This document shows, in pieces, positions 11,901 through 23,932 of a stretch of 64,000 nucleotides of DNA (position 1 is the stretch's first letter; each line of letters opens with the position of its first letter). The position numbers and the translations under genes were made by a program. The DNA comes from Mortierella sp. BCC40632. Taxonomy: Eukaryota; Mortierellomycota; Mortierellomycetes; Mortierellales; Mortierellaceae. The stretch covers positions 456,001 through 520,000 of the forward strand of contig WAEK01000007.1 in NCBI GenBank assembly GCA_011634665.1, in the 5' to 3' direction. The notes under the pieces are model-generated. The model saw only the letters and a list, made by a program, of their open reading frames with translations. It was not told the DNA's origin and ran no database searches.

Positions 11901-12464
11901 ATTGCAGTCTGATGCAACCTGCTGCAGACGAGATGAGAGAGGCGCTCAAGGATGTCCAGTTCAAGAAGCCAGTCATCAATGTCATTTCAAATGTCACTGC
12001 CAAGCCTGTAAGTCGACATGCCTTGCTCCAAGATACACTCTTGTTATTCTATCATTGAAAATGCTGTGTTTCGAGTTTAACATCGACCATCGGTTTATTG
12101 ACGCTTCTTTTTTTTTTTTTTTTTAGATCACACAAGTGGAGGATATCTCAGACTTGCTGGTGAGGCAGGTGACAGGAACAGTGGAGTGGCATCAGAGCAT
12201 CGACAATCTACGGACGTTGAACCATGTCCATGACTACATCTCATTAGGACCTGGAAAGGTCTTGGCCAACTTGCTCCGCAAAGAATACCCCACCGACTTT
12301 GTCAAGTAAGCATCCTTTTATCGCTTCAACTGTTTCCTCTTTCATATGGAATGCACTCTTTTTGTTTGTATTTCTTGTTAAACTGACAGCTGACTCTTGT
12401 CCTTTATTTCTTTTTGTTTAGGACTGTTACCACTGCGGAGGATATTCGCCAATGGTCTCTGTAA
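8903..12464 (+). CDS. MCT1: Mitochondrial malonyl-CoA:ACP transacylase
   Basis: Eight exons: 8903-9343, 9474-9522, 10884-11209, 11393-11557, 11671-11774, 11890-12007, 12127-12305 and 12422-12464, giving 474 residues. The enzyme moves malonyl groups from CoA to acyl carrier protein in type II mitochondrial fatty-acid synthesis. The conserved 'LFPGQGSQFVGMGK' is assembled across the 9522/10884 junction, which is the main proof that the upstream exons belong here. The nucleophile elbow 'GHSLGEYS' puts the catalytic Ser at about residue 250 and 'APFHC' puts the catalytic His at about 366. The first 147 residues are Ala/Arg/Ser/Thr-rich with no acid cluster, as in a mitochondrial presequence ('TRSRNQQRAWLSS'). 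That Ser/Thr-rich extension is longer than usual, so exon 1 is less certain than the rest. Confidence 0.88.
9523..10883 (+). other. Unusually long intron of MCT1 (1361 nt)
   Basis: Nearly every other intron in the window is 50-400 nt. This one starts GTAAAA and ends CTCTTTAG. It holds a TG-rich run soon after the donor (about 9537-9603), a GA-rich run (about 10002-10047), a CA-rich run (about 10248-10290) and a CT-rich run before the acceptor. The TG/CA and GA/CT pairs are mutually complementary. No ORF, tRNA or recognisable small RNA was seen inside. Confidence 0.7.
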
Positions 12465-12831
12465 CATAACTATCCTGTTCTATGTCAAGGCGGAGGAGCA
12501 TAAATGCCTTTCTTTCTTTCTTTCTCCATGGTAGTCCTCCAACTCCTTGATATCAATGTATCCTATCTTTGGCCCATATATCCAACAGGGCAAAAAAAAA
12601 AAAAAAAAAAAAAAGGCTGTCTTCCTAGCAGCAACCCATGTGCGTGTCAGCACTTAAACCAACCACTCCCCACTCAACTCCAGAATAAAAAGAATAAGAA
12701 AAAAAAACGTGACTTGAAGTGTGATCCCCCAGTGCTCCTTTTTTTACCCTGTCCCAGACTTGAATGCGCGCGTTCACCCATTCTCTTCTTTTTTTTTTTT
12801 TTTTTTTTTCTTTCTTTTATTCTATCTTCTA
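12465..12831. other. Spacer between MCT1 and CCZ1
   Basis: It contains a poly(A) tract (about 12592-12614) and a pyrimidine-rich T tract just before the CCZ1 ATG. No gene is supported. Confidence 0.5.
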
Positions 12832-15483
12832 ATGTATGGTTCATCCTCGACCTCGTCTCCGACAGCAGCCAATCTTGCTTCACCTAGACCAACAACCCAT
12901 TCAGCGGCTTCCTCGCCTTCATCTGGGACCACATCTTCAGGACTGTCTGTGACTCCGCCATCGCTTGGTTACTTTTGCGTTTACAATCCCGACTTTGGAC
13001 CGACGGACGAGACTCAGCATGAGCAGCTACTTTATTATGTAGCGCGAAAGACCGTGTCGATCGATGCCAAGATGCGTAACATTGGACTTGCTCAGGGTCT
13101 GGTCAACTTTGCACGGTAGGGAGTGAGGAAGAAAGAGAGAATATAGCGCTATCCAAAAGCTCGACCTATGTGTGTCTTTTTTTTTTTTTTTTTTTGCATG
13201 GGGTGCTTCTTGGAGTGGGATGTCTTGCCAATGGAGATATATTTATCTTTTTCCTTCTTTCTTGAAGGGAACCTCCGACTCGATCGCACCAACCAATACT
13301 TTTTTTTTTTTTTTTTCTTCAGGATATTTTCACCAAATGGACCATGCGAAAATGTCCACTCACAAAAAAACAGACTGGTATTCTATGAGGCAGAACCAGG
13401 ATACTGGCTTCATATGGTATGATTACAAGTCAGTCCTCGTACTTTATATTCTCGATCTTTCTTGAGAACACCCTCACCAGAACTCTAAAACGTTTTTTTT
13501 TTTTTTATTAGAGCATTGAGCTTGGCACCATTAAACGAGCCGTCAAAGGTTCTGACGGGAAACAAAAATTTATCACCGAATACCTGGAGCATGATATCCA
13601 CGATACGGTCGTTTCTGCACTCTTGAGACAGGCCTATTCCATGTTTCGAGTCGCCTACGGAACCATGGATGGTATCGTCAACGCACACGATGGAAACACA
13701 CGCCCTCTTCAGAAGCGACTGGAAGCATTTTTTGAATCTTGGGTCCTAGGCTGGGACTTCGAAAAGTCAATGACTCTGGAAAAGGCATTGGACGGAATCA
13801 GTTATTTACCTTTGTCGAGACAGAGCTATGTGAGTGTTCACAGGGTGTTGAAGAGTGTCAAGGATAAATACGATGGCCTGTTCAGTCATACAATGGTTAC
13901 GTATGAGGACCAATTGGTATCGAGTGATATTCGAGAAAAGGATGTAAGGGCTGTCTGGAAACAGGTTGTGCTGTTGACTGGATATGAAGGCGCAAGTTCG
14001 AATGCATTAGCAGGAGACCGGAAAGAGGAAGAAGAAGCCCGCAAACGGAAGGTAGGTTGATTCCTTAGAGGAACTTATTTATTTATTTATATTTTTTTTT
14101 AAATATTTATATTAAGAGTGGGATACCGAGGAACCAAAGATTAGAAACTAACTGATCAGAAAAAAAAAATCGTTTGTCGTTAGACATCCACCTTCAAATT
14201 TGGAAAATCTTGGTCCAGTGCCAATATCTTTGGCTTTTATAGATCGTCCTCGTCAGCATCAACTCCACCATCGACACCCCCACTCAGACCATCGTCTCGC
14301 GTCAGTTCTCCAGTCCCCTCGATCAGGAGTGTAGATGGAGTGATCACCACAGGCAACAGTACTCTTGGGTCTAGTCCTCGTCCCTCTGGAGAGTCGGAGA
14401 TCATTCTAACCAGCGGAGGCGACGCACAAGTGAATCCATTGTGGTTTGGCGAGTTTATTGCTAGCGAGGATGTGGATGAGCACTATAGTGTGATCTTCAA
14501 GGTAAATACCAAAGGATATTCTCGGAGGACTTGTTGTTGTCGTTGTTGCTAATACCAGTGCTGTTTAGGGATAAGGGTATATGTATTTGATGTTGAATAG
14601 CATAGCAAGGCATTAACAGTTCATTTCTAAAACGATGCCATTCAATTTCGATTTAGCACAAGAGCGGATTAAACTTTTGTTTCTTTGCTCCGGTACAGAG
14701 TATTGACGCACAGCGACTTTTCGAGGAGGTGCCAGATCAATTCACACAGGAACTGGAAGAATTTTTGGCTAGTCTGACCATGGATCCGCTTCCTCTCCTG
14801 GATCCAAATGAGACTGTGACAGTCAGTCGATCCTTGCTTGAAGATATCTCAAAGCTTGTACAAAAGGATTCCTATACGGCTCGAACATTAGCGGGGTCGG
14901 TCGCTAGTGATAAAGAGATTCGGTTCCTGTACTTTAACAAGATGAACCTTGCTATCAAAGCTCAGCTCAACTCGACGAGTGGGAAGGGAGCGATTGTGAT
15001 GGGACCAGAGATTGCGCTCTCATTACTTGATATCAAGCAAGACTTTGACAGGTATTGTTTTCTCGTACCGGACTTTTTTTTTTTCCTAATCGTTCTTTTT
15101 TTTTTTTTTTTTCATCAACTTTTCCATTGTGGATAGAATGCCTGAGGCAACAGAGATCACGACAAGGTCGCCAGCCAATCATTGGATTGTCGGTAAACGG
15201 TTTGAGGACCGAGAGGTGTACATGATCGTATCGCGCAAAGATAGCACGCTGGTACAGGTCGAAGGTAACGGCTTCCCTCCTTCCCTCTTGGGACACGTTT
15301 TTGTCAGCAAGTAGAATTTTTTTTTTTGTAAATTTGAATTGCAACTAATACCTAGACCCTTCTTTCCTTCCTTCTTTTCAACCTACTACAGACGAGGTTC
15401 GCAAGTTGACGACCCTATACTTTAACAACAACCCGCTATTAGCCACCTCGACAACACCAACAATGTCACCCAATGTTTCATAA
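12832..15483 (+). CDS. CCZ1: Vacuolar fusion protein CCZ1
   Basis: Seven exons: 12832-13115, 13323-13416, 13512-14051, 14184-14501, 14699-15051, 15137-15264 and 15392-15483. All join in phase to give 602 residues. CCZ1 pairs with MON1 to form the guanine-nucleotide exchange factor for the Rab7-type GTPase on late endosomes and vacuoles. After a Ser/Thr-rich leader of about 45 residues the first longin domain begins with the family signature 'YNPDFGPTDE' (51-60), followed by 'LLYYVARK' and 'VFYEAEPGYWLHM'. The second and third longin-like regions follow in the later exons. A Ser/Pro-rich loop lies in exon 4. The start is the first ATG after the T-rich leader. VPS35 lies about 4 kb upstream on the same strand, but no co-regulation is implied. 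Confidence 0.9.
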
Positions 15484-15540
15484 GACTTGCTCTCTTCTTT
15501 CTCCAGCAAAAGAAGGATAAAGAAAAAACTCGAGGCAAAC

Positions 15541-15546
15541 AATAAA
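15541..15546 (+). terminator. Poly(A) signal AATAAA for CCZ1
   Basis: AATAAA lies 58 bases after the CCZ1 stop, in the short gap before the convergent gene at 15683. Confidence 0.5.
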
Positions 15547-15682
15547 AGAATGAGAGAGAAAAACCACACACACAAATAGAAATTTAGAAATTTAGATGAT
15601 GGATGCAAATGACTCTATTGTTTGATTGCTACTATTTACAGATGGATTAGGTGAGGAGATAGGGAGACGGAAAGAAGCTGGT

Positions 15683-16591
15683 TTACGAATGTCGAATATT
15701 CGCATTCCCGTGATGCTGATAGAGTGTAGAAGGTCCATTGTACAGCTCCTCCAACAGTGCAGGATTCACTCGACGTAGACGAGGTCTTCTCTCGGTTGCC
15801 ATTGGAATAGGTTCAACTGGCAACTGAAGGAACGCATCAGTCCGATTCCAGTCTGAAGGATCACAGAACCCATCTGCCATCGAGGGGAGGTTTCTTAGGG
15901 GGGGAATACATTGCTGTGAACGGTCAACTCGACGGTTTCCAGGACCTGGATCTGCAGAATGACACCTCCGATGATGGTGATGAAGGTGAGTAAGGTGGGA
16001 GTGATGGAGATATCGATGAGACCGAACGGCGGGGGCATATTTTTGTTCAGTCTCGCCTCGACTCATTTCACCATTGTGACGAGGACTTGGTGACCGAGAT
16101 CGAGGGAGTTCCATCTGATAACTTTCCAAAAAGTCTACGCTGAGTCTCTCTCGACCTCGACTCCGAGACTCACTGATGTGAGTATGTTGCCATTGTGAGA
16201 GTGTATTCAATTTATGGGTGAGTCTTTGAGCACAAACGGGTGCCTGTCGTTGTTCAAATCGAGGGTCGGATTCGAATCCAGATTCGGGTTGGTCATCTGT
16301 TGGTCTGGGTGAAGAACTGGAAGAAGGAGAGGCTGAGGTCCTTGCATTTCGACGAGAACCTTGGTCGATGGAGTTCATCGAGAGATCAAGGGACAGCGGC
16401 CTTGGCCGATCACCGAGCCTCCTGCGGCTTGGAGCGCTCTCGACCGTGTTATGGACTTGCTCGTGATTGTAGGGCTGATCAAACCACGACGACCCCAATT
16501 TGGCCTTTGGAACGACAGAAGTGCCAATAGCCGCTCGCGAAAAGGCAGTGGTGCGTGGAGGAGATTGGATGGAGGAAGTGGGCGAAGGCAT
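15683..16591 (-). CDS. Hypothetical Ser/Arg/His-rich protein
   Basis: An uninterrupted frame of 302 codons, convergent with CCZ1. The product is rich in Ser, Arg, Pro and His ('RSRSPSPRHNG', 'HLTHLHHHHRRCHS'), with no transmembrane helix or signal peptide and no domain recognised. The C-terminal part is less repetitive ('CDPSDWNRTDAFLQLPVEP', 'RRVNPALLEELY') and may be the conserved portion. The long open frame, the TATA box about 210 bases upstream and the lack of an alternative gene support it as real. Function unknown. Confidence 0.6.
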   Translation of the reverse strand: MPSPTSSIQSPPRTTAFSRAAIGTSVVPKAKLGSSWFDQPYNHEQVHNTVESAPSRRRLGDRPRPLSLDLSMNSIDQGSRRNARTSASPSSSSSPRPTDDQPESGFESDPRFEQRQAPVCAQRLTHKLNTLSQWQHTHISESRSRGRERLSVDFLESYQMELPRSRSPSPRHNGEMSRGETEQKYAPAVRSHRYLHHSHLTHLHHHHRRCHSADPGPGNRRVDRSQQCIPPLRNLPSMADGFCDPSDWNRTDAFLQLPVEPIPMATERRPRLRRVNPALLEELYNGPSTLYQHHGNANIRHS

Positions 16592-17161
16592 TGAATGTGT
16601 GTGTGGGGGGGGGGAGTAGAGTAGGCTGTGTTAAGTGCTAATTCACTCTATTTCAGGGGTAGAGATCACAGGCCACAAAAGGGCAAGAAATATTTGAAAA
16701 AAAAAAAAAGGAAAGGGCAAGGGGCTAACAAAGTAAAAAGTCTAGATGTGTGAAAGAAGGGTCTGAAGGAAAAATGGGAGAGTGGGAGTCGAGTCTTCTT
16801 TTATAGACACAACCATTGGGCTGTGCCACTCAGCGCCCTCGCCCTTGGGCAGTGCACTGGGTCAGGCTCACTTGACGACCTCTTGGTAACACACTGTTAA
16901 ATATAACCCTGCCTTGACAAAGATGTTGACACTCAGCTCTTTTTAAAAGCTACCGCCCCTTCTTGAGAGGCGACATACCACGTTACAATGGTCAAACATT
17001 GCTAGAATGGGTAGGCAGAGCTGTGTCGTGTGGTGGGAAGGAAGCTGGAAAGGTGCGTTTTGACACGTTTGTGGTAAGATGACAGCATTGTTTTTTAAAG
17101 CTGAAAAAAAAAAAATGGCGGGTTTCTTTCTTTTCATAGCATTTGTTTTATTGCACTATAT
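16592..17161. other. Promoter-side spacer
   Basis: This is upstream of the 15683-16591 gene and downstream of the FAD monooxygenase, both minus strand. It contains a G9 run near 16605, short A tracts near 16698 and 17104, and the TATA box listed separately. No coding sequence is supported. Confidence 0.5.
16799..16805 (-). promoter_or_regulatory. TATA box for the 15683-16591 gene
   Basis: TTTTATA on the plus strand reads TATAAAA on the minus strand, about 210 bases before the ATG at 16591. Confidence 0.5.
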
Positions 17162-19711
17162 TCAAAGTCTGGGTTGCTGTTCATGGTGAATCAGGAAAGA
17201 GGAAAGATAGTCATCCACATCCTTCCATTCTGTTTCATCAATGCCTTGCACTCTGAATCCAATATAGGAATCAGGGCGAAGCACCACCACAGCGCCAGGG
17301 CCTCCCTTTGCACTCACACCATACTTTTGATGAATTAATCCTTGTTGGTCCAAATATCCTTTGCCTTCACCAGGCAACTGTCGACTAAGAGCCTCCACGT
17401 CAGAGGAAGCCAACTCTGAGGGGTCAGATGAGGCTGCTAGGATGTGGACCATAAATGTCTTTTGCGATGTGGCCACAGGAACTCGAAGTTTGGGAGTGCC
17501 AGACAAGGAAGTAGCGGCAGGATAGGTCAAGGACCAATTGGCGTTCCACTTGCTATGATACTTGGAGACGAGACGCAACAGGTCCCGAGGAGGAATGTTG
17601 TACCTCCTTTCTTGACCCTTGATCGAAAGAATGTCTGAGGCAAAGACCAGGACATGGAAAACGCCAGGTCCAGCAAGCAATTGATGCAGGCGAATGAGAG
17701 AAGGAGCGGACTCAGAGCTACTCCGAGTTGTGCCACTACTTGGGTCTTGTCCGAGGATGTAAAGGTCACCATCGCGGGCTCGTTGACCGACTTGATACTC
17801 ATCTGCAGGAACGGGCTGAGTAGGATGTCGCTGGTTGAGCTTGTTTTCGTGGTATCGGACACGGAGCTAGAGGGAGTCAAAGCGTCCAATCAAAGTTAAA
17901 ATCCAAAGCATTGGATGTCTCTTTTTTTTCTTTGGAGAGGAATCTCGAATCTTTCTCCACTCTCTCTCGAGTTGCTTTGTCTAGAACTGAGTCGACCCTT
18001 CGTGGGAACTACAATAGTTGATCTTGTAACAATCTCATACTCAGGGGAGAGAGAGAAAGAAAATGAGAAAGAGAGATGAAATAGAAGTGTGCTTACCATT
18101 GAAATTGGCGGACCTTGTGACATGAAAGGCAAGATGTATGGGAGGATGGTCAAAGCTGCTCGTCGAATCAACCGACGGAAAGCATCTTGAGCCATGCCCA
18201 CGCCAAGAAGTCCAGCTGTCATCGAGATGATGCCTTCCGCCACACCATGCCGTTCTGGGCTATAGGTATCCAACAGAGACTCAGGAGCAATGCCCTTAAG
18301 CACCAATGCAAGCTTCCATGTCAAATTGTGGGCGTCTTGCAAGCCCATGTTCATGCCTATTCGTGTCGAGGTAAAGTGTAACATTAGAAAGAGCTTTCTC
18401 TCTCACTTTCACTTTTTCTCTTTCTCTTTCTCCACACAAACCTTGTCCACCAGCAGGAGAATGCACGTGAGCTGCATCGCCGACGAGAAAGATTCGTCGT
18501 TTGTCTGAGAACCGTTCTGCTAGTCGCTCATTCACCCGGTAATAGGTGAGCCAATCACAGTCCAAGGGTTCCATTTTCATGGGGGACGCTGCATCGGCCA
18601 ACATTTGTTTAAAGCTTTCTAGGGTCAGCTCCTCGTGCCTTTGGGATTTATGTCCTTCGGGAGAGAGAAGACCTCGGTCAAGCATAACTCGAACACGACC
18701 ATCGCTCAGAGGTACAGTGATAATGGAGCGGCCACCAGAACCGTCAATGATCCTTTTTTTTTTTTTTTTTTTTTGTTTGTTTTGTTTTGTAAAAGGGAGC
18801 AAAATAAGTTGAGGTTAAAACAAAGACAATGGCTCTTTTTTTTCACTCCAAAGAACAGTATCCAGAAACAGGAAAAGAAAAAAAAGGGGGAAGGGGGAGG
18901 AGGAGGAGAGAACAACTTACGTTAGAGTATTTAGCGGGACATCTGTTTTGACATGACCATCATAGAGAATAATATTGTTGTCAAGTGTGCGACCTGGAAA
19001 GTCGATGTTGAGCTTGTGACGGACAGCAGATTTGCCTCCATCGGCTCCAACTAGGTAATCAGACCGAACCACTTGAACCTCATACTCCTTGCCTGCCTGG
19101 TCTCCTTCGAGTTCAATCATGCCCAGAACTTTGCTTTCAGTATTCCTTACATTCGACCCAAGCACAGCTCGTCGAATAGTTGTTTCGACATAGGTTCCTG
19201 TTTGTCCGGGTCCATGTTCAATCACTTTGGTGTCCATTAATTCCCAACCACGGTCGACACGGACTCCATATTTCTCAAGCTCCTCTGTCAAGATGGAAAC
19301 AGTGCGGGCTTGTTCGATGAACAGGCCATAGTTGAAGAAGGACTCCTTGTTCTTGAGGGCTGGCAGGACAGAGGTGAGTCGACCTCCTGAGAAGAAATGA
19401 AAATCTGTCAGAGGGATGCCGTCCTTTAAGAACTTGTCAAGAAGGTCGTTCTTTCCTTCACTATCTTGGCCGAGGTTGCCTCCAATCAATTGAAAAACCT
19501 CAAGAATTCGAGCATGAATGACAAGGGCCTTGGAGAGTGGTGAGACTTCGAGGTGGCGTTCGATGATACGGCATGGAATTCCCATCTTGGAAAGCAAAAG
19601 GGCAGAGAGAAGACCAGTGGGGCCCGCACCAACAATTAGGACAGGGACATCGACCGAGGCAGATGATCTGGTTGCCTTGGCGGAGGAAGAGGTGGACGCG
19701 TTTGATGCCAT
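17162..19711 (-). CDS. FAD-dependent aromatic monooxygenase (phenol 2-monooxygenase family)
   Basis: Four exons: 18921-19711, 18442-18752, 18097-18356 and 17162-17866, giving 688 residues with agreeing phases. The protein has the PHBH-fold flavoprotein motifs in order. The Rossmann GxGxxG ('IVGAGPTG') is at residues 28-33, the DG motif ('GADGGKSAVRHKL') at about 222-234, and the GD motif ('GDAAHVHSPAGGQG') at about 355-368. The last exon encodes the C-terminal thioredoxin-like dimerisation domain of phenol hydroxylases. Such enzymes use NADPH and O2 to hydroxylate aromatic rings; the substrate cannot be told from the sequence. The first intron ends in about 20 A residues next to the AG, instead of a pyrimidine tract. 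A TATA box sits about 120 bases before the ATG. Confidence 0.9.
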
Positions 19712-20800
19712 TGCTTTGTCGGAATTGTATAGGTTGAGGGAGGATAGGTGTAGGTGAATATAGTTCTTTTTTTACTTGTGTCAGTTGTGAGTTCTGAGTG
19801 AAAGGCTCTGGGGGGCCGCCTCTTTCTTCCTTTTTATACCCCCCGAAGTCGAGTTTGAGCTCTTGCAGTACAGAAACCAAAAGGTAGAGAAGCATTGATA
19901 CAATGTAGGGTCTGGGTGTGTGGTTCAGTAAGAGGATCGGCCGGGATATCCGGGCCAAGAATGTCAATGCACAACAATGAGCGTGTGAATGGTAAAGAAT
20001 CGAAATTACATTGACGCACAGGCAAACTCGAATAGAGTACATACGCAGGGTTGGGCAGGACATCAGCAGCAACAGCAGCAGCAGCAACAGGAAGCACGGC
20101 CATTTACATTTTGGCACTTCCTTTTTTCCGTCCGCAGCTCAAGCAAAATGTCGACCCTTGGAGTGACTGGTGTGCCTCGGTTTTGCTCGGACATATTGGA
20201 CATGGCGGGGGTTGATCAATTTGCGCCCACAGACAAGAAAAAAAAGAGCCCTGCAACGCAATTGCGCATCAGACGGATCTTGGCTCGAACAGGGAATGCG
20301 GGACATGGAAAGTCTATACCTCACAAGCATAGTTGTCCGAATCTGCATAAAGACGCGTGTCAGTTTAGCCACATGTCTTGCCGTGTATCCGGCCCGTTTT
20401 AACCGTTCTGATGATGGCTCAACTCGGGACTTGTAGAGTGCTAAAGCAGTGTAGTTCGAGGAAAACACGGATACTAGATCACCTTGCATTGCTTCTTTCG
20501 CATCTCAGAATGATCGCTGGTCTGGTCTTGTCACGCTCTTCTGCCTCCATTGCACTGATCAGTCCTCACTTGCATAGACACACCCCTCGTTACTATTACT
20601 CGGATAGCATCTAGATCAGGGGTACTTTAGGGAAGACTAGCCTACCTTCCAGGATGTTCATTGTCTTGCCTTGCCTTGCCATGGCTTTTTTTTTTTTTTT
20701 TTTTGTTACTTTGCAAGTGAACAATTAGGAAAATATCCATGACAAGAGATAAAAAAAGAAAGAAAGTAAAAAGTGATTTTTTTAATACAGAGTCCACATA
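19712..20800. other. Intergenic region
   Basis: Between the FAD monooxygenase start and the TYW1 3' end. It holds a CAG/CAA-rich run (about 20063-20092) and poly(T) at about 20688-20704. Short open frames on both strands show no recognisable protein. Nothing else was seen. Confidence 0.45.
19832..19838 (-). promoter_or_regulatory. TATA box for the FAD monooxygenase
   Basis: TTTTATA on the plus strand reads TATAAAA on the minus strand, about 120 bases upstream of the ATG at 19711 and preceded by a C-rich run. Confidence 0.55.
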
Positions 20801-23763
20801 TTAGTCCTCCCGCTCCGCCTTGCGCTGGTCCTTCGTCTTTCTGAAATATCTCGTCTCGTCAGGGTCAAATCCGGCTTCCGGTGCACCAAAGTAGGCCCAC
20901 TTGGGTGTCTCCTTCATATAGTCCAAGCTGGTAAATTTCTCTCCAGACTCGACCAGCTCAAAGAACCTGTCATAGTCAATGTGCGTGTACCAGACATCAC
21001 CCTTCTTGAACTTTGTGTTTGCAACGAGGATCGAGCACGAGTGTGCATGCTCTGCTGCAATCTCATATCCTCCACCAAGCTGCTCTTGAATCAACTCCAC
21101 AAATCGGACAACCTCTGCATGGTAAGGCACGTTGGCCATCGTTAGACCCGAGGCTCCGCCATAGCCACAGTACGTCACTCCCTTGACCTCAATAAAATCA
21201 GGCTTGCCACGACGAATCAACTCCACATAGTTTGCGATCTCGTCCGTGTTAAAGTCCTTGACTAGTGTAAGGCGATAGACCGTGCGCTGACCCTTCTGAC
21301 TAAGGGCGTCCAGACAGTCAAGGAAACGCTCCCAGAAGTCACGGAACAAGGGGCGATCGATCTTCTTGAGCGACTCCTTGGTCGAGGCATCCACACTGAC
21401 ATACAATTGCGTTACGGGATCCATGTTGGTGATGGCATCGGGGAACTGAGCGTTGGTGACGAGGAAGGAAGAAATACGCTTCTTGTGCAACAGCTTGACA
21501 AATTCGTTGATATGGGGGTACTAATATCGTTCAGGAACAAAAAGTACACGCAGAAAATTAGATAAAGACCCCACACAGAGACTGAGACACTCTTCACGCA
21601 AACTTTGAGCCTATTGACTTACAAAGATAGGCTCTCCTACAAGGGAAAGAGCGCAATGCTTGACCTGAGTTGCTTCAACAAACCGATCTGCACGGACTCC
21701 AGGAACACCCTTGAGCTGCTTCAGCATACCATAGTGGTTCTCAAGAGCGCCTTCCAAGATAAACTCTGGGTCGTCGACCTTCCATCTCCATTCTGTTCCA
21801 ACAGGGTTCGTATGATGTCTCCAGCAGAAGACGCACTTGTTTGCGCACGCCAAAGAGGGCGTCGTCTCCATACAAAGATGCGACTGAATGCCATAGAACG
21901 AATGCTTATAACAGAATCCGCGTCCACGGAGAGCGGCCTTCGTCCAGCGACAGATCTTGACTCCCGAATGACTTCCAATGATCTTGTAGCCCTGCTTTGT
22001 CAAAGACTTGTACAAAAGTGGACTGACCATCTCACGGACCTCGCGTGGCTTGACAGCCTTACCATCCTTGGTCTCGCCTACAGCCCGCTTGGCGCGTACC
22101 TTTTGGTTAGCATAAGCTTCTTCGTCCAAGGCCTTTTCTTCCTTTGCTTGCTTAATCTTGATTGCCATCGATCCCATGTCTTCCAGGTCAACCATCTCTC
22201 CCTCAGATGCGTCGCCGCCATCAATGGTGGGCAATCCGAGTTTTTCTTCTTTGGTTTTCTTCACGACCATACCATCCTCGTCAAACTCGTCATCGTCATC
22301 GTCATGCTCCGATGCGGAGGCGCCGTCCTCGTCATCCGAGGAGTAGTAGGTCTCATGAGCATGGCTCTGGTTAGGATCCATGAGAGAGGCCAGCAAAGCG
22401 CTGTTCCACTGCGTGAAAGAGCCACCTTGGTCTAAGACGCGGATCAAATCCAGCAAAAAAAAAAAAAAAAAAAAAAAAAGATTGTCAGTATGCAAATTCT
22501 GCAGGTGGGTACTTTGTCTATGTACCTTCTGTCCCTTGTTGATCCATTGAATAAAAGTTCCCAATTGCTCTTACCTCCGTTCTTGTCGCCCTCACCAAGT
22601 GGCCAGACACGCTGACCACCCAACTGTCCGAGCCACTTGTCCGCTGCTCTGGGTCCTGTGCAAAAGTCGTCACTATAAGCCGAGTCACCAAGACCAAAGA
22701 CCGAGAATCGAAGTTTGCCCAGGGCACCCTTCTGAACACGCCAATCAAACCGAGTATCTTCGAGCCACTTCAAGAACCAATCGTTAGGACCCTCGACATT
22801 GTATGTGGAGAGGATAAAGATGCAGAGGCTGGCTTCGGACAAGAAATCTTCTGTGTCATAGTCGACAATGTCAATGATCTTTGGCTCAGGAAGTCCGAGC
22901 TCTGTGGCTGATTCTTGAAGCTGACGAGCAAACAACTTGGCAGTTCCAGTGATGGAACTGTAAAAGACCTTGATAGGTGTGGAGAGTTCGGGGATAAGAG
23001 CAGTGAGATCAACATTCTTCGAGTCGCCGTTTGCCTTTCTTCTAGAACCACAAGAGCATCCATGGGTCAAAGTGTCTTCGATAGCAATGGTCGTATCGCT
23101 GTCATTGTCTGACTTGTCCTTTCCACCGCAGCATCCTTTCGAGGTGTCTCCTGCTGGTTTGTTCTTTCCACCGCAACACCCCTTCGAGGTGTCTTCTGCT
23201 GGCTTGTGCTTTCCGCCACAACATCCTGTCGAAGTATCGCCCTCAGGTTTGTTCTTGCCTCCACAACAACCTCCTGATTTGGTGGATGCGGTATCTGAAG
23301 AATCAGCAGCAGCAGCAGCAGCAGCGTTGTTTTGCTGCTTGTTTTTGGGCTTCTTGCGAATGACCTTGGGAAGCTTGCGGAACTCTTCCTTTTTGAGTCC
23401 CATATGATGAGCAGGTCTCTGATCCGATCCACTAGTTCCATTGGGTCGAGAAACAGTCTCCACTGGAAGGGTAGGGACGGCAGGGTCTTGATCCTTATCA
23501 TCAACTAGTTCGCTAGTCTTGGCTGTAGAGGTATTCTTGGTGGTTTTGGCACCAGAACCCTTGAGCTCCTGAGCGGAGCCACCTTGGCTGTTGTGGTCAT
23601 TGCTGTTGTTGTTGTTATTGGAGAGGAGGATAGAGAGGGTGGCAATTCCGACTGCGAGGCAGACAAGGGGAATGCGGTACTCCTTCCAAAGCTGGAGGGC
23701 GGATTGGGATGACGACATTGGCCTCCTGATTGTATAGTCCTGGATGTGGGGATTCTTGGACAA
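20801..23763 (-). CDS. TYW1: tRNA 4-demethylwyosine synthase TYW1
   Basis: Three exons: 22575-23763, 21623-22431 and 20801-21520, giving 905 residues (890 if the ATG at 23718 is used). TYW1 is the radical-SAM enzyme that builds the tricyclic wyosine base at position 37 of tRNA-Phe. The N-terminus has a membrane anchor (about 31-48). Four 15-residue Cys repeats follow ('GCCGGK', Cys pairs at 166, 181, 196 and 211), then 'HGCSCGS'. The flavodoxin-like FMN domain starts near 265 ('FYSSITGTAK'). An acidic linker leads to the radical-SAM domain, whose cluster motif C-x3-C-x2-C ('CANKCVFC') is at 592-599. The C-terminal wyosine-forming domain is complete. The Cys repeat is the unusual part; everything else matches the family. 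Confidence 0.95.
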
Positions 23764-23895
23764 GGGTTAAGAGATTCGAAATGGGAAGGAGGAGAGAGGA
23801 AAGAGAGAAGAGAGAGAAGAGGACACCCACCAACACCCCTATGCGGGGCCCCCCCGCAGAAAGACGAATAGGTGGTCTTCTCAAGGTGGCTTTGC

Positions 23896-23932
<37 letters not shown>

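Noticed and set aside
19989..20614. Open frames on both strands upstream of the FAD monooxygenase
   Set aside because: No conserved protein, no consistent splice structure and random-looking composition.
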